A DNA stretch of 64,000 nt from Lethocerus indicus (taxonomy: Eukaryota > Arthropoda > Insecta > Hemiptera > Belostomatidae): positions 3,658,001 through 3,722,000 of the forward strand of contig JACDQD010000103.1 in assembly GCA_019843655.1 (NCBI GenBank). Reading direction: 5' to 3'. This document shows positions 14,801-26,925 of this stretch, piece by piece. A program made the position numbers and the translations under genes. Under the pieces are notes generated by a model. That model made no database searches. It saw only the letters and a list, made by a program, of their open reading frames with translations, and was not told the DNA's origin. Positions within the stretch are counted from its first letter, which is position 1. Every line of letters begins with the position of its first letter.

Positions 14801-17800
14801 ATGGATAAAAATAATTAACAAACCTACTCTTCCGTTCATTACCCCAACCAGAAATCGATGACCGGTTGGAAAACTTATATTTACAAAATATTAAAGTAGA
14901 ATAAATTTAGTATTGAGAAATAATTCTATTATATGTACCAAGTACTTACTAATTAATAAATTCCCTGTTTTCTCTTTGAATTACTGCAAATTAGACCTGA
15001 ACAAATAGAGAGAAGTTGAAAAAAATAAATTTGAGTTACAGTTTTGCTATAAATCATCCGGTAGGAAGTACCGGTTTTAATTTTTCTCCGGTCATAAATT
15101 TACTAATTTCTTTCAGACGGTATTTATTTCGATAGAAGTGGGGGGGGGGGAAGTGGAAGTAGCACAAGTGGGCCACAAATCTCCCGGAGAATGCCCGAGG
15201 CAGGGGCTACAGCCGAAAACATACATAAATTCCTTCGCCCCGTATTAATTCCTATTTCAACTAAAGACCGGCATATTTTTACATACCTTTCTTTTTGTCC
15301 TGTCACCCGAAACGACCGTGATGAACTGGCCGGGCTTAATCATCATCCCGAGTTGTTGGGTCCCCGTGTAAATCAAGACCCATAAATAGATATACGGTAG
15401 CGGTGTGGGTTTACGAGTTGGCAACGGCGTTTCGGCTATGCAATGGGCCCTGACATGATTCATGCCATTACCGTTCTATCCCATTGATATATTCATTTGG
15501 CATTTTCCCCTGTCACTTTTTGTTGGATAGACAAGCCAATTTTGGATTCCTGCCGAGTTCTTTTGTCTAATTATTCGAAAGTAAATAATCATGTCCACCG
15601 ACTGTGAGTACTACGGACAATACTGACGAAAGCCCAAATAATATTAGGCAAATTTCACTTCGTGAACGAGTAAATAAATTGAATAGACGGAATGAATATT
15701 CATAAATAATTCGTCCGGGCGTCTCGGACATTACAGGACGCCATTTCCAATTCGGTTCGCTGGAGAACACCTCCCAGGTACAGGTCAAGGAATGCATAAT
15801 TATCTACATAAAATTGTGGCAGTCGGTAGATTCAAATCACGTACAGCACGCACCCAGCAATTATTCTGTGTCGCTTTTCCATTCTTAGAACAGTTTAGAG
15901 AGCTCAGACTTTATTTTCCTCAAGATATTGAGGATATAATTCAAGTCAATGACATCAGGAGGTACTGATGGAACTCCGTTCTTATGCGCCCAGCTTCAGA
16001 GTCAAACACTAATTAATGAATCCCCCGAATTCGAAGGATTACTACCCAACTTGCGCAATACTCTTTCTCCGCTCGAACTCGTTTCGAGACTTCCAACATC
16101 AGGGACCAATTCGATGAAGTCGCACATTTATTCTTCAAAACCAGCAGGAATCTCGGTGAAATGTCAAAGAATAGAACAAACCGGAAGTTAGATAAACGGT
16201 TTAATAAACGTTGGTAGATGTACACTGAGAGCTTTCAAACTGGACGTCTGTCGTGTCATAAGTTAAACCATTTACCTCCTTAAATTGGTCCCCGAAGTAA
16301 ATTGGCCCAGTTCAAAAGGATTTCTGGCCTTCCGAAAATCATAAATTATCGAAATTATATTTCGGAACGCATAAATCGCAGGCGGCGCTCATTTATTTTG
16401 GTTAATAATTCGGTCCGCGTTGAATTTCAAAGCGAGGGGGGATAGATGAAGAAGGAAAAACGGGAGGAAAGAACTAATCGGGTCTGCCTCACCCGTTTCT
16501 TCGCGGTAGAGCCGCGCGCGGTTCATTAAACGAAGGGGACAGGCGGACAGGCCGGGCGCTGGCCGGGAATTAATGACAGCAGAAGCCTATGACTGGGGCC
16601 CCAACTTCTTTGGCCGGGGACCGCGCGATTCGTGCGTCAATTAAAGGCAGGAAACGGCGGCCGCCGGGCTGTCGCTTTAAAACCGAGCTGAAACCGAACC
16701 GAACCAACAACGCTTCATTATCGTAAGTGAGCCGATCGGACCGGGGATAGTGTGTAATTAGGTGGTGGGAGGTCGGTAGAGGAAGGAATACCACCCTCTT
16801 AATTAATGGCGACTACGGGAATGGATTTGCATTCCGGCCGACGGCGGGGAATATGACATGGCGGGAAGCCGCCATGCCGGACTTACAATTAGCCCCGACA
16901 ATGCGCCCACCATAAATGGCCGACACGGAACAATTATAAGAAAACTATAACGGGGCCGACTACAATAGAAACGAGATCTACACTACTAATTCGATATCGC
17001 GAACAGAGAAACCCCCCTCACACGAATGTTACTATGCAAATTTATCCTGGTGTTAAATATTACTTTTTAGGCATTTCACCATTTGAGGATATGATTGTCA
17101 CTGGTCAAATGTAATCCAAATTCTGGAAGACTACCAAGCATGTATTCCAAATTAATATTATATTCTGTACTCCAATAGGTACTGTACCGAGAATATCCAA
17201 TAGGTATGTACTCATCTATCACATTCTCACAGTGATCAATTTTCCATTTAAAAATGTTACTCACCAATATAAGCAAGAAAATTATATTTATATACATATT
17301 CCCGTAAAATGTGCTCTAATTAAATGAAGTTGATTTTTGAATTGTTGCCTTTGCATATACATGCAGAATGTCATGAATGCATATACATGACTAACTGTCA
17401 GAATGCCGTATTCTTACTGCGGTTGTATCACCAACATTAATACACTTGTTACCGTGACCGTAAACAATTACGAATTTTTCAGCCTGCCAGAATTGCGGGT
17501 TGAGGCGGTCAATGGATGCTGAAAAGAGAGTGGGGGCTTTGACGGCCGAACAAGGCCCGGGTCTTTTGTAAAAGGATTAACTCGCCGTTTTGCGCTTCCC
17601 TAATATAATCCCAAATTGATTCGATTCTAACGAGCATAGCTGGTTGGGGGAGGAGTGGGAAGAGTCTGCGGGCCTTCCCCACCCCCGGGGCGCCAATTTA
17701 AACTGATCAAAAGCGGTCAGCCGTACCGGACCCCCTTCCCGAGGCGAACCAGCGTCGCGTTAACGGTGAAAGACCCCGCAGGAAGTGAACTCCTGTCCCC

Positions 17801-19357
17801 GTGCCCCGGCCGGGAAGTGAATAATTGCTTCCGCGTAGAGCGGCCCCAGGACAAAGCTTGGGGCTTCTGCCCGAATAGTCGCGCCGAGGTGAGCCCAAAG
17901 AACCGGAGGAGGGGACAACGCAGAGGGACCTAGACGTCGGAAATTCCCTTAGGATCCGTTCGGAATCGCTCGAACGTGAAAAGTCTAAAGGGTCTCCCGT
18001 AGGATATATCCTTTAAATACGCACGCACGGGTTTCAGGATTCTCCGATAAAGAACCACCTTTTATGCTCCGGCATATCGAGTCCGTTTGATTTTTCTTAC
18101 TCTGAATACTTACTGGAAGACTTTTATTTAAACTATTCGTAGAGTAGTTTATTAAATAAACTGAAATAATTTAATATGATTTTTTTAGAAAGAAGGGTTT
18201 TCATTTGTAGCCGCTTTTATTCCGATGAGTTGAGGAACACACCATGGACGAAAATTTACATTACAATTATATAATAATAACGATTACTTATAAACGTGTT
18301 TCTTATTTCAGCATGAACTGCTTCTTCATTAATTTTTGTTCATGTTGTCAATGATGTTATGTTCGAGCGCGTATAAATTTGCATATACTAAAATTTTGTC
18401 AATTAAAAATATCCAAACGTATGTTCAGTATTACCCACTTTACATCGTGTTTCACGCTGACCACACGTTATAAAACTAACGGATTAAACATGGAATCGAT
18501 GTTAATCTGTAGATGATGTGTGATGAAGGGTTGTGTGCGAGTTGGTACGAGGGATACTTGTAAATATTTCATAATGAATCAATTGAACGCAGTCGGACGC
18601 CACAGCTTTAATCAGTAGGGGTTGTGATGGTACAGTCTGTGGGGTGGTGTGGCTGCCTCCCCCGCCCCCACCCACCAGTGCTCCTCTGTTTAATGACTAC
18701 ATAGACTTTTAATGAATGGTTTAATCATGCCCGGTTAACGGGGAGTTTACACGCTCCCATTCCGAGAGTTTCATTCATTTTTTGCCTTTTCTATGTTTGT
18801 TGTTTTTTTTTGAGGGTTTTAATTTTCATCCGTGCAGAAAGGACGACAGGTAACATGAAAGTCGGCGGCAATTCACTGCAGCCTCATATCAACACTGGAT
18901 TCATTATTCATTTCCCGGTGGACCCCAGGAAGTTATGTTCAAACGAATTATAACTTGTTTCTGTTAAGTATCTAGTAGTCTAAATACTAAATTTTAAATA
19001 TAAAAATCTGGGTGAAGCACACGTTTGTATTTACTCGTTGTAAGCGGAGCAGAAACTGAAATGATAATATTTCGGAATAGCAGTATTACATCCTCCACCC
19101 CACAAGCGAACTTACGTTATTATTTAAACCTTAAGGAAATCCTTTCGACGCAAGGTCAATATCCCGGCGGGAAACGCTCATTAACACGGTTGTCGCCCGA
19201 TTCCGGCTTCGCTAATTGAATTCGAAACGCTGAGCAACCTGCCGAGACCCCCTCCGGGTCACGGGGGTAATTTGTGGCAATCCATATGGTTTGGCGAAAG
19301 TGATTAGGCATTCCTCAGGACCGGGATACCGGGAACGGTGGGGGGAAGGGGGATTGG

Positions 19358-19360
<3 letters not shown>
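8853..19360. other. Non-coding region, no supportable gene
   Basis: No open frame here has a recognisable domain, signal peptide or splice-linked continuation. GC-rich islands occur at about 9,790-9,900, 10,290-10,400, 11,230-11,560, 11,780-12,140, 16,430-16,920 and 17,640-17,950. The palindromic E-box GCCCACGTGGGC lies at 12,922-12,933. An 11-bp direct repeat, GCATATACATG, lies at 17,353 and 17,379. The reason for the island-like composition is not visible from sequence. Confidence 0.6.
14643..14687. repeat. Two adjacent small hairpins
   Basis: GCTTCAC (14,643-14,649) pairs with GTGAAGC (14,664-14,670). It is followed immediately by AGCCTGA pairing with TCAGGCT (14,668-14,674 and 14,681-14,687). 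The stems share bases, so the two hairpins are mutually exclusive at the overlap. Function is unknown and chance is possible. Confidence 0.4.
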
Positions 19361-19388
<28 letters not shown>

Positions 19389-19401
19389 TGAGAGAGAGAG
19401 A
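19361..19401. repeat. GA/TC microsatellite
   Basis: An imperfect (GA)n tract of about 40 bp. It creates an artificial RERERE/LSLSLS reading on the two strands, so the open frames spanning it should not be taken as genes. Confidence 0.9.
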
Positions 19402-22400
19402 ATTAGGGAGACGGGCCAACAATACTGGGATGATGACGAGCCAATAACAAGCGGGAACAATCCGGCAAGGTATTCGGCCAATAAGGCGCCCCTCCAGGGC
19501 CCGCTCCGCTCAGTTTCCCAATCTATGTTGGATAACAACAGAATTGTGCAGTCCATTAAACGGATTCCCCCGGGCGCTCAGCCGGGCCCTGGAATTTATG
19601 CAATCCTAGTCCAAAGATATTTCGTCCCATAATATATAATAATACCTTATTGGGTACAAGTAAATGTATGTTGATAGAAACGCGGCGCAGTTATTAGTTG
19701 CCTAGAGAATGTAGATCGTGCGATTCCCATCAAACAAACACAATTCCCTGCCTACTTTCAATTTTGAATATTTAATTGCCTTCAATTTGTCATTCCTATG
19801 AATCGTGTCTTTTCGTCCATTCGGTCACTATCGGCTCTGTGCCAAAATATTCATTAAGCCTAATAATACATTAAACATATTAAGTTTTCTTTCTTATACT
19901 CGAATATCGACAATGTCATAAATCATTGAAATGATATTGGGAGGTTGCGTATTGTCCTATCCAATCAGAAAAAATCTCATCCTTACTTAGGCTTACTGAA
20001 ATCAGCGGATCCGATCGGTTTTCTGATTACGTTCGCTACCGAAATTAGGTCGTTCCCCTAATTACATATGCCGCGGGTTTCGTGACGGCTCCAGGCGGAA
20101 AGTTGGAGAGTGGCGCTACCCGGGATGTCGTTCGTTTTGATGGGCGAACATTTGACCGGAGCTTATCGGTGGGCACGACCGATTGGCTGGCGGAAGCCGG
20201 CCGACGATACTCCCCCAACAGGGAGTTACAGTTTCTGGGGCTATCTTGAAATGAGGGAGGACCCGCGTCCCCGCCTTCCGGGGGCCCACAATATAACCCC
20301 CCCCCACCAACTCGACCGTTCCTAATCGACATTCTGTCTAACCGTGCGCGAACAGTAACTGATATTTCGGCGAGTAATTTGCATTAATTTAAAATGGCGA
20401 GGGATTGACCACAATTAATTAATGTTTAAGTTCTTCCCTTTTTCCGCTTTGGCCATCCATCTCCCCTCGCCCGGACAGGTTTCAGCTTCTCCGTACCAGG
20501 GAAAGAATCCAAATTCTTCTTTAATATCTGAATTTTATACCTGGTTTTATACATTCAGGCTGACTGTAAACCGAGAAAAGAAAACCTGTTCAAATTATAT
20601 CTTATTATTTGTAACAACAATAATGACACTAAAATAGCCAAAATCTTTCTTCATAAGAGTCTTGAAGAAGGATGAATCCTTCATTCTTTACCTCTTAAGG
20701 TTTCTTGTTTGTGAGCGGCCGCCAAATTTATTCCGAATACATTTTAAAGTCAATTAGAAGGTCGACCGACAGTCGGGCCCCGCAAATCAGTGCACTGTGG
20801 TCCCGCTTTATTCAACACGGTGCTAAAGTGTTTCGGGCAATAGACTTTAATTGCGATCGGGCCGTTTCATATTGTCCGCCGGCCCAGCGGCAAAAGCGAT
20901 TAACAGGGAGGGAGGACGGGCGCCGGCGCCGCACATTCGATAGCTGACTTCCGACGGCTTTCAAACTAACGAATTGGGCCATAAAATGCCCTGCAGTTGG
21001 AAGACATCCAGAAATTAATTTATGAGGTCGGTTGCGCCGTTTAACGGTTTATGCTGGCGTTTCCGTCATCGAATATCATCGAACACATTTATTGGTAACG
21101 GCAGATAATCACATTGCTCGGGTTAGAATTTATGACGAATTTAAGGAAATATATATTCTGTTTGTCCGAATATCGGATATTTAAATTCTCGATCTTCATA
21201 ACCATTAGAGCTAGAATGAGATCAGGACATATTTACTGGGGCACACAAAAATCATAAAAATATCTTTAGCTTAGCTATACACTGAAGTTTCTTCCGTTGA
21301 TGTAATAAATTTTCATCCTTTATTTCAAACTGTGTCAATATGGTTATTACGATTTATTTCTCAATGCTTACCGGTTTTGCCCCAAAAGAAAGAGTACAAT
21401 CACCATTTGGGAGCCAAAAAAAAACAATAAAATCATATATGATATCAATAACCAAAGTCGCCAAAGTTCGACTTTAGTTAGAACTAAACCATCATTATTC
21501 AGGCTATTGAAGATTTAGACAAACCATTTATTTATTCTAGTTTTCAGAGGAATTTTAGCCGACAACCTGAGTTTTCTGGAGAGGAAACAATACCGGCTGT
21601 AACTGAAGGCAGAATTTTGCGACTGCTCACAAATTTTTCGGGCCCTCATACCTCAGAAAGCTTTACGGTCTCTCCGTACTCCCCATTGGTCGATTACCGC
21701 CCCTATTCATTCAGTACTTCACCTGTTCCCGTCCGACAACTCTCAAGTTCTTCCCCTCCGAGGGGGGGCAAGTCCTTCCGGAAGTTTGGCCCTGGGGTAT
21801 CGCAACTCTTGCGTCGGTGGCCGCGGCCACTCCACTGGCCCCGGCCTGCTGGGAGGGTCGGTTTTCATTTAGCTGAGTGCAAGCCGGGAAACTGACGGGG
21901 TATATAATAAAAAGGATCTGAGTTAAGATTCTCAGAGGGCCGGAGTTCTGTAGCCGATTCTTCAAAGTGAAACTAAACAAAGACTTTTCTTCTGTACTGC
22001 CCGGCAGTAAATGAGAGGAATGAGAGCGGTCCGCTAGGATCTGGTACCGGCCCCGGTTTACGGCCCCCGGATGACGGGAAGCCATCTTGGAGTCATTTAC
22101 TGTCCTCTTTTACCCTCTGTAATAGCGTTTTAACAGTCCTTTATAATTGCCCCATCGGAATTTTATATTTCTGTAAAAAGGCTACTCATTTCTTTCAACG
22201 CCGTTGAACCCATTAAAGTTTATACCAGTCTTCCTTCCATCTTTCCATTACCTGTTCCCCGAAATAAGTATTACTACTAAAAGACTATATTTCTGTGTCT
22301 GATTTATTTAGGAAATCGTATAAAGTAACGATATTTGCATTCAAATTTTAATGAAAATTATTTTATTGTTGGACTAAAATTCGTTGGTGGACCAAGCTCA

Positions 22401-22701
22401 TGAACTCATTTATAATTATTGCTTATTTTAAGTATTCGAAAGTTTGTTAACAATCCAATGAGTCATAAAATAAAATTTATTTGAAAATGAAGTACGAATA
22501 TCTTCAGTTGCAGCAATAGGAATACATTTAACGTTACATTACACGATTCAAGGTTCGCGTCCATATTTAGTCGAATATCTTTGTTCTGAACCATTAAAGC
22601 GGGACGGATTGCGAGAACGGAATGAAGTTTTAATTACAGGAGGAAGGGTCTGGTGAAAGTTGTATCTACCGAAATCATATTGTGTTGGCCAAGATGGCGA
22701 C
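19402..22701. other. Non-coding region left of the repeat block
   Basis: No credible gene is seen. GC-rich islands lie at about 20,050-20,330, 20,860-20,960 and 21,720-21,900, between AT-rich stretches. The last ~20 bases before the repeat block (ending GGCCAAGATGGCGAC) have no counterpart on the far side of the block, which helps set the block's left edge. Confidence 0.55.
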
Positions 22702-22992
22702 GTGTTCACTCAACTGTACTGCCGCGTACTATAGTATTTGTTATAAATGTTGCCAATGGACTAGACTAATTGAGTAATATTCATCAATATAGGATACATA
22801 GGATACATATAGCCGTCGGTTCCTCAACTCAAATCGTCGTTATGGAAATCATAATCTCATTCAAATGTTAAGGTACCAACTCCCTCTTACCCTTAATAAA
22901 TAAATATTTAAAAAAAATAAATATAAAACATTTAACGCAGAGCAATAAGATACAAAAGAAGTCTGGATAATAGTCCGATAAGTATATATGGG

Positions 22993-23023
<31 letters not shown>

Positions 23024-23379
23024 TTTTTATTTATATATTATTTTAAAAATATTTAGTTTAACAGAGATATTAGTTTAGAGATACTAGTCCCGAGTTGGCA
23101 AAGGCATAGAGAGAACGAGAACAGATGCCGGGCGGTAACAATTGGGCTAGGCCTAATGGGGCTGGGCTAGAGGAGACCAGAAGTGAAATCTGAATTCGAT
23201 CGAATTTTCCTAGAGAACGACAGAGGTCATTTGAAGGAGAGCGGGATTCATTCGTCACGGGGCAACCTTCAAATGGCCTCTGTCGTTCTCTAGGAAAATT
23301 CCACCCAATTCAGATTTCTTTTCTCCACGTCTCAAACAGCCCAGCCAACTGTCCTAGCCTTATCCATATCCCGTAAGGA
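22702..23379 (-). repeat. Left terminal inverted repeat (~678 bp)
   Basis: This is the reverse complement of the right end (45,124-45,811), with moderate divergence. From the outside in it holds a ~150-bp outer part found only at the two block ends, an AT-rich zone with a (TA)n run (about 22,990-23,025), a segment reading CCCGAGTTGGCAAAGGCATA, and a hairpin with 53-bp arms at 23,185-23,237 and 23,266-23,318 around a 28-bp loop. The outermost bases are GTGTTCACTCAACTGTACTG. Confidence 0.8.
23185..23318. repeat. 53-bp-arm hairpin inside the left terminal repeat
   Basis: Arms 23,185-23,237 and 23,266-23,318 are near-perfect reverse complements, starting GAAATCTGAATT and ending AATTCAGATTTC, with a 28-bp spacer. 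The same geometry recurs at 39,973-40,106 and 45,193-45,326. It recurs with damage at 29,882-29,990 and in broken form near 34,630-34,800. Confidence 0.85.
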
Positions 23380-25295
23380 CTCTCCTCACGACCAGTATTA
23401 CTCCGTTACATCCCCTTATAATGTTATTCAATCCGGACTCCCCCGGTAGACTGTTCCTTACCCGGACATCCCCCATTAGACACTTGTGCCCCGGCTCTCT
23501 CTCAACGACCAGTATTACTCCGGTATATCCCGTTACACTCTTATTCACTCCGGACTCTTTCGGTAGACTATTCCTTACCCGGACATCCCCGCTCCTTCAA
23601 TTGTGCCCCGGTACTCTCCCCACAAACAGTACTCCTCCGTTATGTCCCCGTACACTCTTGTTCTCTATGAACTGCACCGGTAGACTATATCATACTCGGA
23701 CGTCCCCGTGGCTACCAATTCCTTCCGGTTTTACTTCTGTCCGGTATATTTATTTTGTTTAAATATTTATTAATTAAGAGTAAGAGAGAGTTGGTACCTT
23801 AACATTTGAATGAGATTATAATTACACTCTTATTCCCTCCGAACGTCACCGTTCAGTCCCTTGTAACCCGGAACTCTCTCCACGACCACTATTACTCCGT
23901 CATATCCCCGTACACTCTTATTCACTCCGGACTTCCCCGGTAGACTATTCCTTACCCGGACGTCCCCGTTCCGTCCCTTGTGCCCCGGCACTTCCACGAC
24001 TGCACAGCCGGCGGCATCACTGCACTCTTATTCTATTCACCGACTGATCCTGTAGACTATTCCTTACCCGGACGTCCCCTCCTACGACCAGTATTATCCG
24101 TCATTCCTACATCTTATTCCTCCGGACTGATGCTGGCCCCGGCACTTCTCCCGAAGGTATTTACTCGTTACCTTGCACATCCTGGACAGTATCGGCCTGC
24201 CTTCCAGTCCCAGTTGCCGTGCCACTTGCTACCCGGAGCCTCGTAGATTATTCCCTGACCAGGACGTCTGCCGTCCCTTGAGCCCCGGGCACTCTTCCAC
24301 GAACTCGTCAGGACCCCGCATCCAGGTAGACTTCCTTACTGTTCCTTACCTGTACGTGCGAATCCCCCCCCGCACTTCACACGTCCCGTACACTTTATTC
24401 ACTCCGGACCTTGTGCCCTATACACTCTTCCGAAGACCAGTTTACACGCCTTCACTCCGTGATATATTTCTCCGTATATCCGTTTATCCTCCGGACTTCC
24501 TATTCCTGTAGACTGTTCCGATATCCCTGCACCCCATTCACTTCCCTGGCCTCGTGCCTTCTCACGGACGTCCTTCCCCTTGTGCCCGCCACTCTTTCCC
24601 AACGTACACTTACTTCGTCGTATCGTACACTCTCCCTATTCCATTCCTCTGACTAATTCCTCACCCCGACTTTGCTCACTCTGGGACTTCTCCGTGATTT
24701 CACTCCGGACGTTCGCTATTTCCTCGGAGCCCTCGACTATTCTCTCAAGTGTCCCTCCGTGGGCACTCCCACGACCAGTATTACTCAGCCATTATCCCCG
24801 TACACTACCCGGCAGATCATGTCCTTAACAGGCTACTCTTGGACGTCATTCAACGTGTCTTCTACTACCGTTCCGTCCCTTGTGCCCTGGCATTATCCCC
24901 ACCCGTAGACCTTTCTCCCCGTAGGATACTCTTATTCATAACGACTTCCGGCTATTTCCTTATACGCCAGCCGGCACTCTCCCCACGACTCGTAAATTCG
25001 GGACCAGTAGTATGTCTACACTCCCGTTCCGGTGACCCTCTCTGACATTAGTCCCTATTCACCAGTCTATTCATATCACCTCGTACACTTCCATATTCAC
25101 CCGGATAATTCTGCTCTAATTATCCCCACTACACCTGTTATATCCCCTACGATTCACCCGTACTAGACTAACTGTTAGATTTTCCCATACCTCTTGACCA
25201 CTCTCCCCCACGTACCCTTGGCTACTCGACTTCCTCACACTGCACCTGCGCCATTCCCCACGACCAGCATTACCTGTATTGGTAGACACCAGTTC
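23380..25295 (+). repeat. Module 1, 117-bp satellite, plus orientation
   Basis: Tandem copies of the 117-bp unit read on the plus strand, with recurring words such as CCCGGACGTCCCCGTTCC and CCAGTATTACTCCGT. The first ~370 bp and 23,825-24,000 are recognisable. From about 24,000 to 25,280 the units are heavily broken by indels and shuffled fragments. A piece of terminal-repeat sequence is embedded at 23,755-23,823 and is described separately. Confidence 0.75.
23755..23823 (+). repeat. Terminal-sequence fragment embedded in the 117-bp array
   Basis: The array passes from its normal boundary with the 20-bp satellite (CCGTGGCTACCAATTCCTTC at about 23,703) directly into the AT-rich terminal sequence ending CATTTGAATGAGATTAT, and then restarts 117-bp units. 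This is the order expected if a whole module interior had been deleted. Confidence 0.65.
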
Positions 25296-26925
25296 TACCA
25301 TTTTATACCCGTTTCTTCCCATTTCTAACCGGTTCTATTTGGTTCTATCCGCATCTATCCAGTTCTATCTATATAATATTTGGTTCTATCCTGATATTCC
25401 GCTTTTATCCGTATATTTCCGTTTACATCCGAATATTTCCTGTTCCTTCCTTATATATTGGTTTCATCCGTGTATTTCGGGTTCTGTCCGGATATTTGCT
25501 ATTCTGTTTTGATAGTTCCGGTTCTGTCCGGATATTTCCGGTTACATCCTGATATTTCCGGTTATTTTCGGTTATTTCTAGTTCATTCCGTATATATTCG
25601 GTTCTGTCCGGATATTTCCGGTTCTTTTCAGATATTTCCGGTATTGTTGGGATATTTCCGGCTCTGTCCGGGATATTTCATGGCCCTATTTTCGGCTTCG
25701 ATATCATACCTGGATATTTCCGTATTTTCTGGATATTTCTGGTTCTGTCCGGATATTTCTGGTTCCATCCAGATATTTCCGGTCCCGCCACGATATTTCC
25801 GGTTTAATCCGGATATTTCCACTTCAATCCGGATAATTCCGGTTTAATCCGGGTATTTCCGGTTTAACCCGGATATTTCAATCAGGCGGATATCGGTTCT
25901 GCCCGATAATAATACCGTTTATGCCGGGATATCCGGAACCATCTCAGTAAACCAGATAAAACCAAAAATCCGGATTTAACTGGAAATACCAGCCTAGAAA
26001 TTGTATTATCCGGGTAATATCAGAAGAACCACAATAGAACCAGACAAACAAGATAGAGCCAAAACAATCAATTTAAACCGGAAATATAGGAATAGAACCG
26101 AAATATGCTGATCAAACCGGAAATGTCGGATAGATCAAGGAATATACAGAAATACCATAACCGGGTTAAACCGGAAATATCAAGATTGAACCGGATATAT
26201 CCGGAATACCGGAAATATCCGGACGAACCGGAAATATTTGGATAAACCAGAAATATCAGGAAAACGGAAATATCGGGATTAAACCGGAAATATCCGTTAA
26301 ACCGAAATATCCGATTGCCGGAAGCCGGAAATAACCGGATTAAACCGGAATTATCCGGACTGAAGTGGAAATATCCGATTAAACCGGAAATATCCGTTAA
26401 ACCGAAATATCCGATTGCCGGAAGCCGGAAATAACCGGATTAAACCGGAATTATCCGGACTGAAGTGGAAATATCCGATTAAACCGGAAATATCACAGAA
26501 CCTGAAATATATCCGAAAATAACCGATATATCCGACGGAAACGGAATTCATGATAGACCCGGAAATATCCGAAAATAATCTGAAAACGGACAGAAACGGA
26601 AATATCCGTACAAAAACCGGAAATAACCTGACAGGACCGGATATTCCAGAGAGAACCGGAAATATCCGAAAATAACCGAAATTCCAGTCCGAAAATGAAG
26701 GACCCGAAATATCCAAAAAACGGAAATATCCGGACAGAACAAGAAGTATCCGGAATATACCGAAATTATCCGATAGGACCGAAATATCAGGATGAACGAA
26801 ATATAAGGATAGAACTGAAATATCGACAGAACAAGATATATTCAGATAGAACAGGTAATATCAGGAATAAACCAGAACAATACAAATAGGAAATTTTCGG
26901 CTAGTAATATATCCGTAATTTGTAA
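25296..26925. repeat. Module 1, 20-bp satellite with orientation flip
   Basis: The 20-bp unit GGTTCTGTCCGGATATTTCC runs on the plus strand to about 25,930. It flips near GGAACCATCTCAGTAAA (about 25,935) and continues in minus orientation (GGAAATATCCGGACAGAAC) to about 26,900. Many units have lost single bases compared with modules 2-4. An exact 100-bp tandem duplication occurs at 26,277-26,476. Open frames reading SGYFRF or similar are by-products of the repeat. Confidence 0.85.

Noticed and set aside
19291..19632. 113-codon frame with RERERE stretch
   Set aside because: Produced by the GA microsatellite at about 19,361-19,401. The opposite strand is equally open.
22702..22720. Assigning the block to a named transposon superfamily from its ends (GTGTTCACT)
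   Set aside because: No target-site duplication is visible and the terminal bases do not match a superfamily signature that I can state with confidence.
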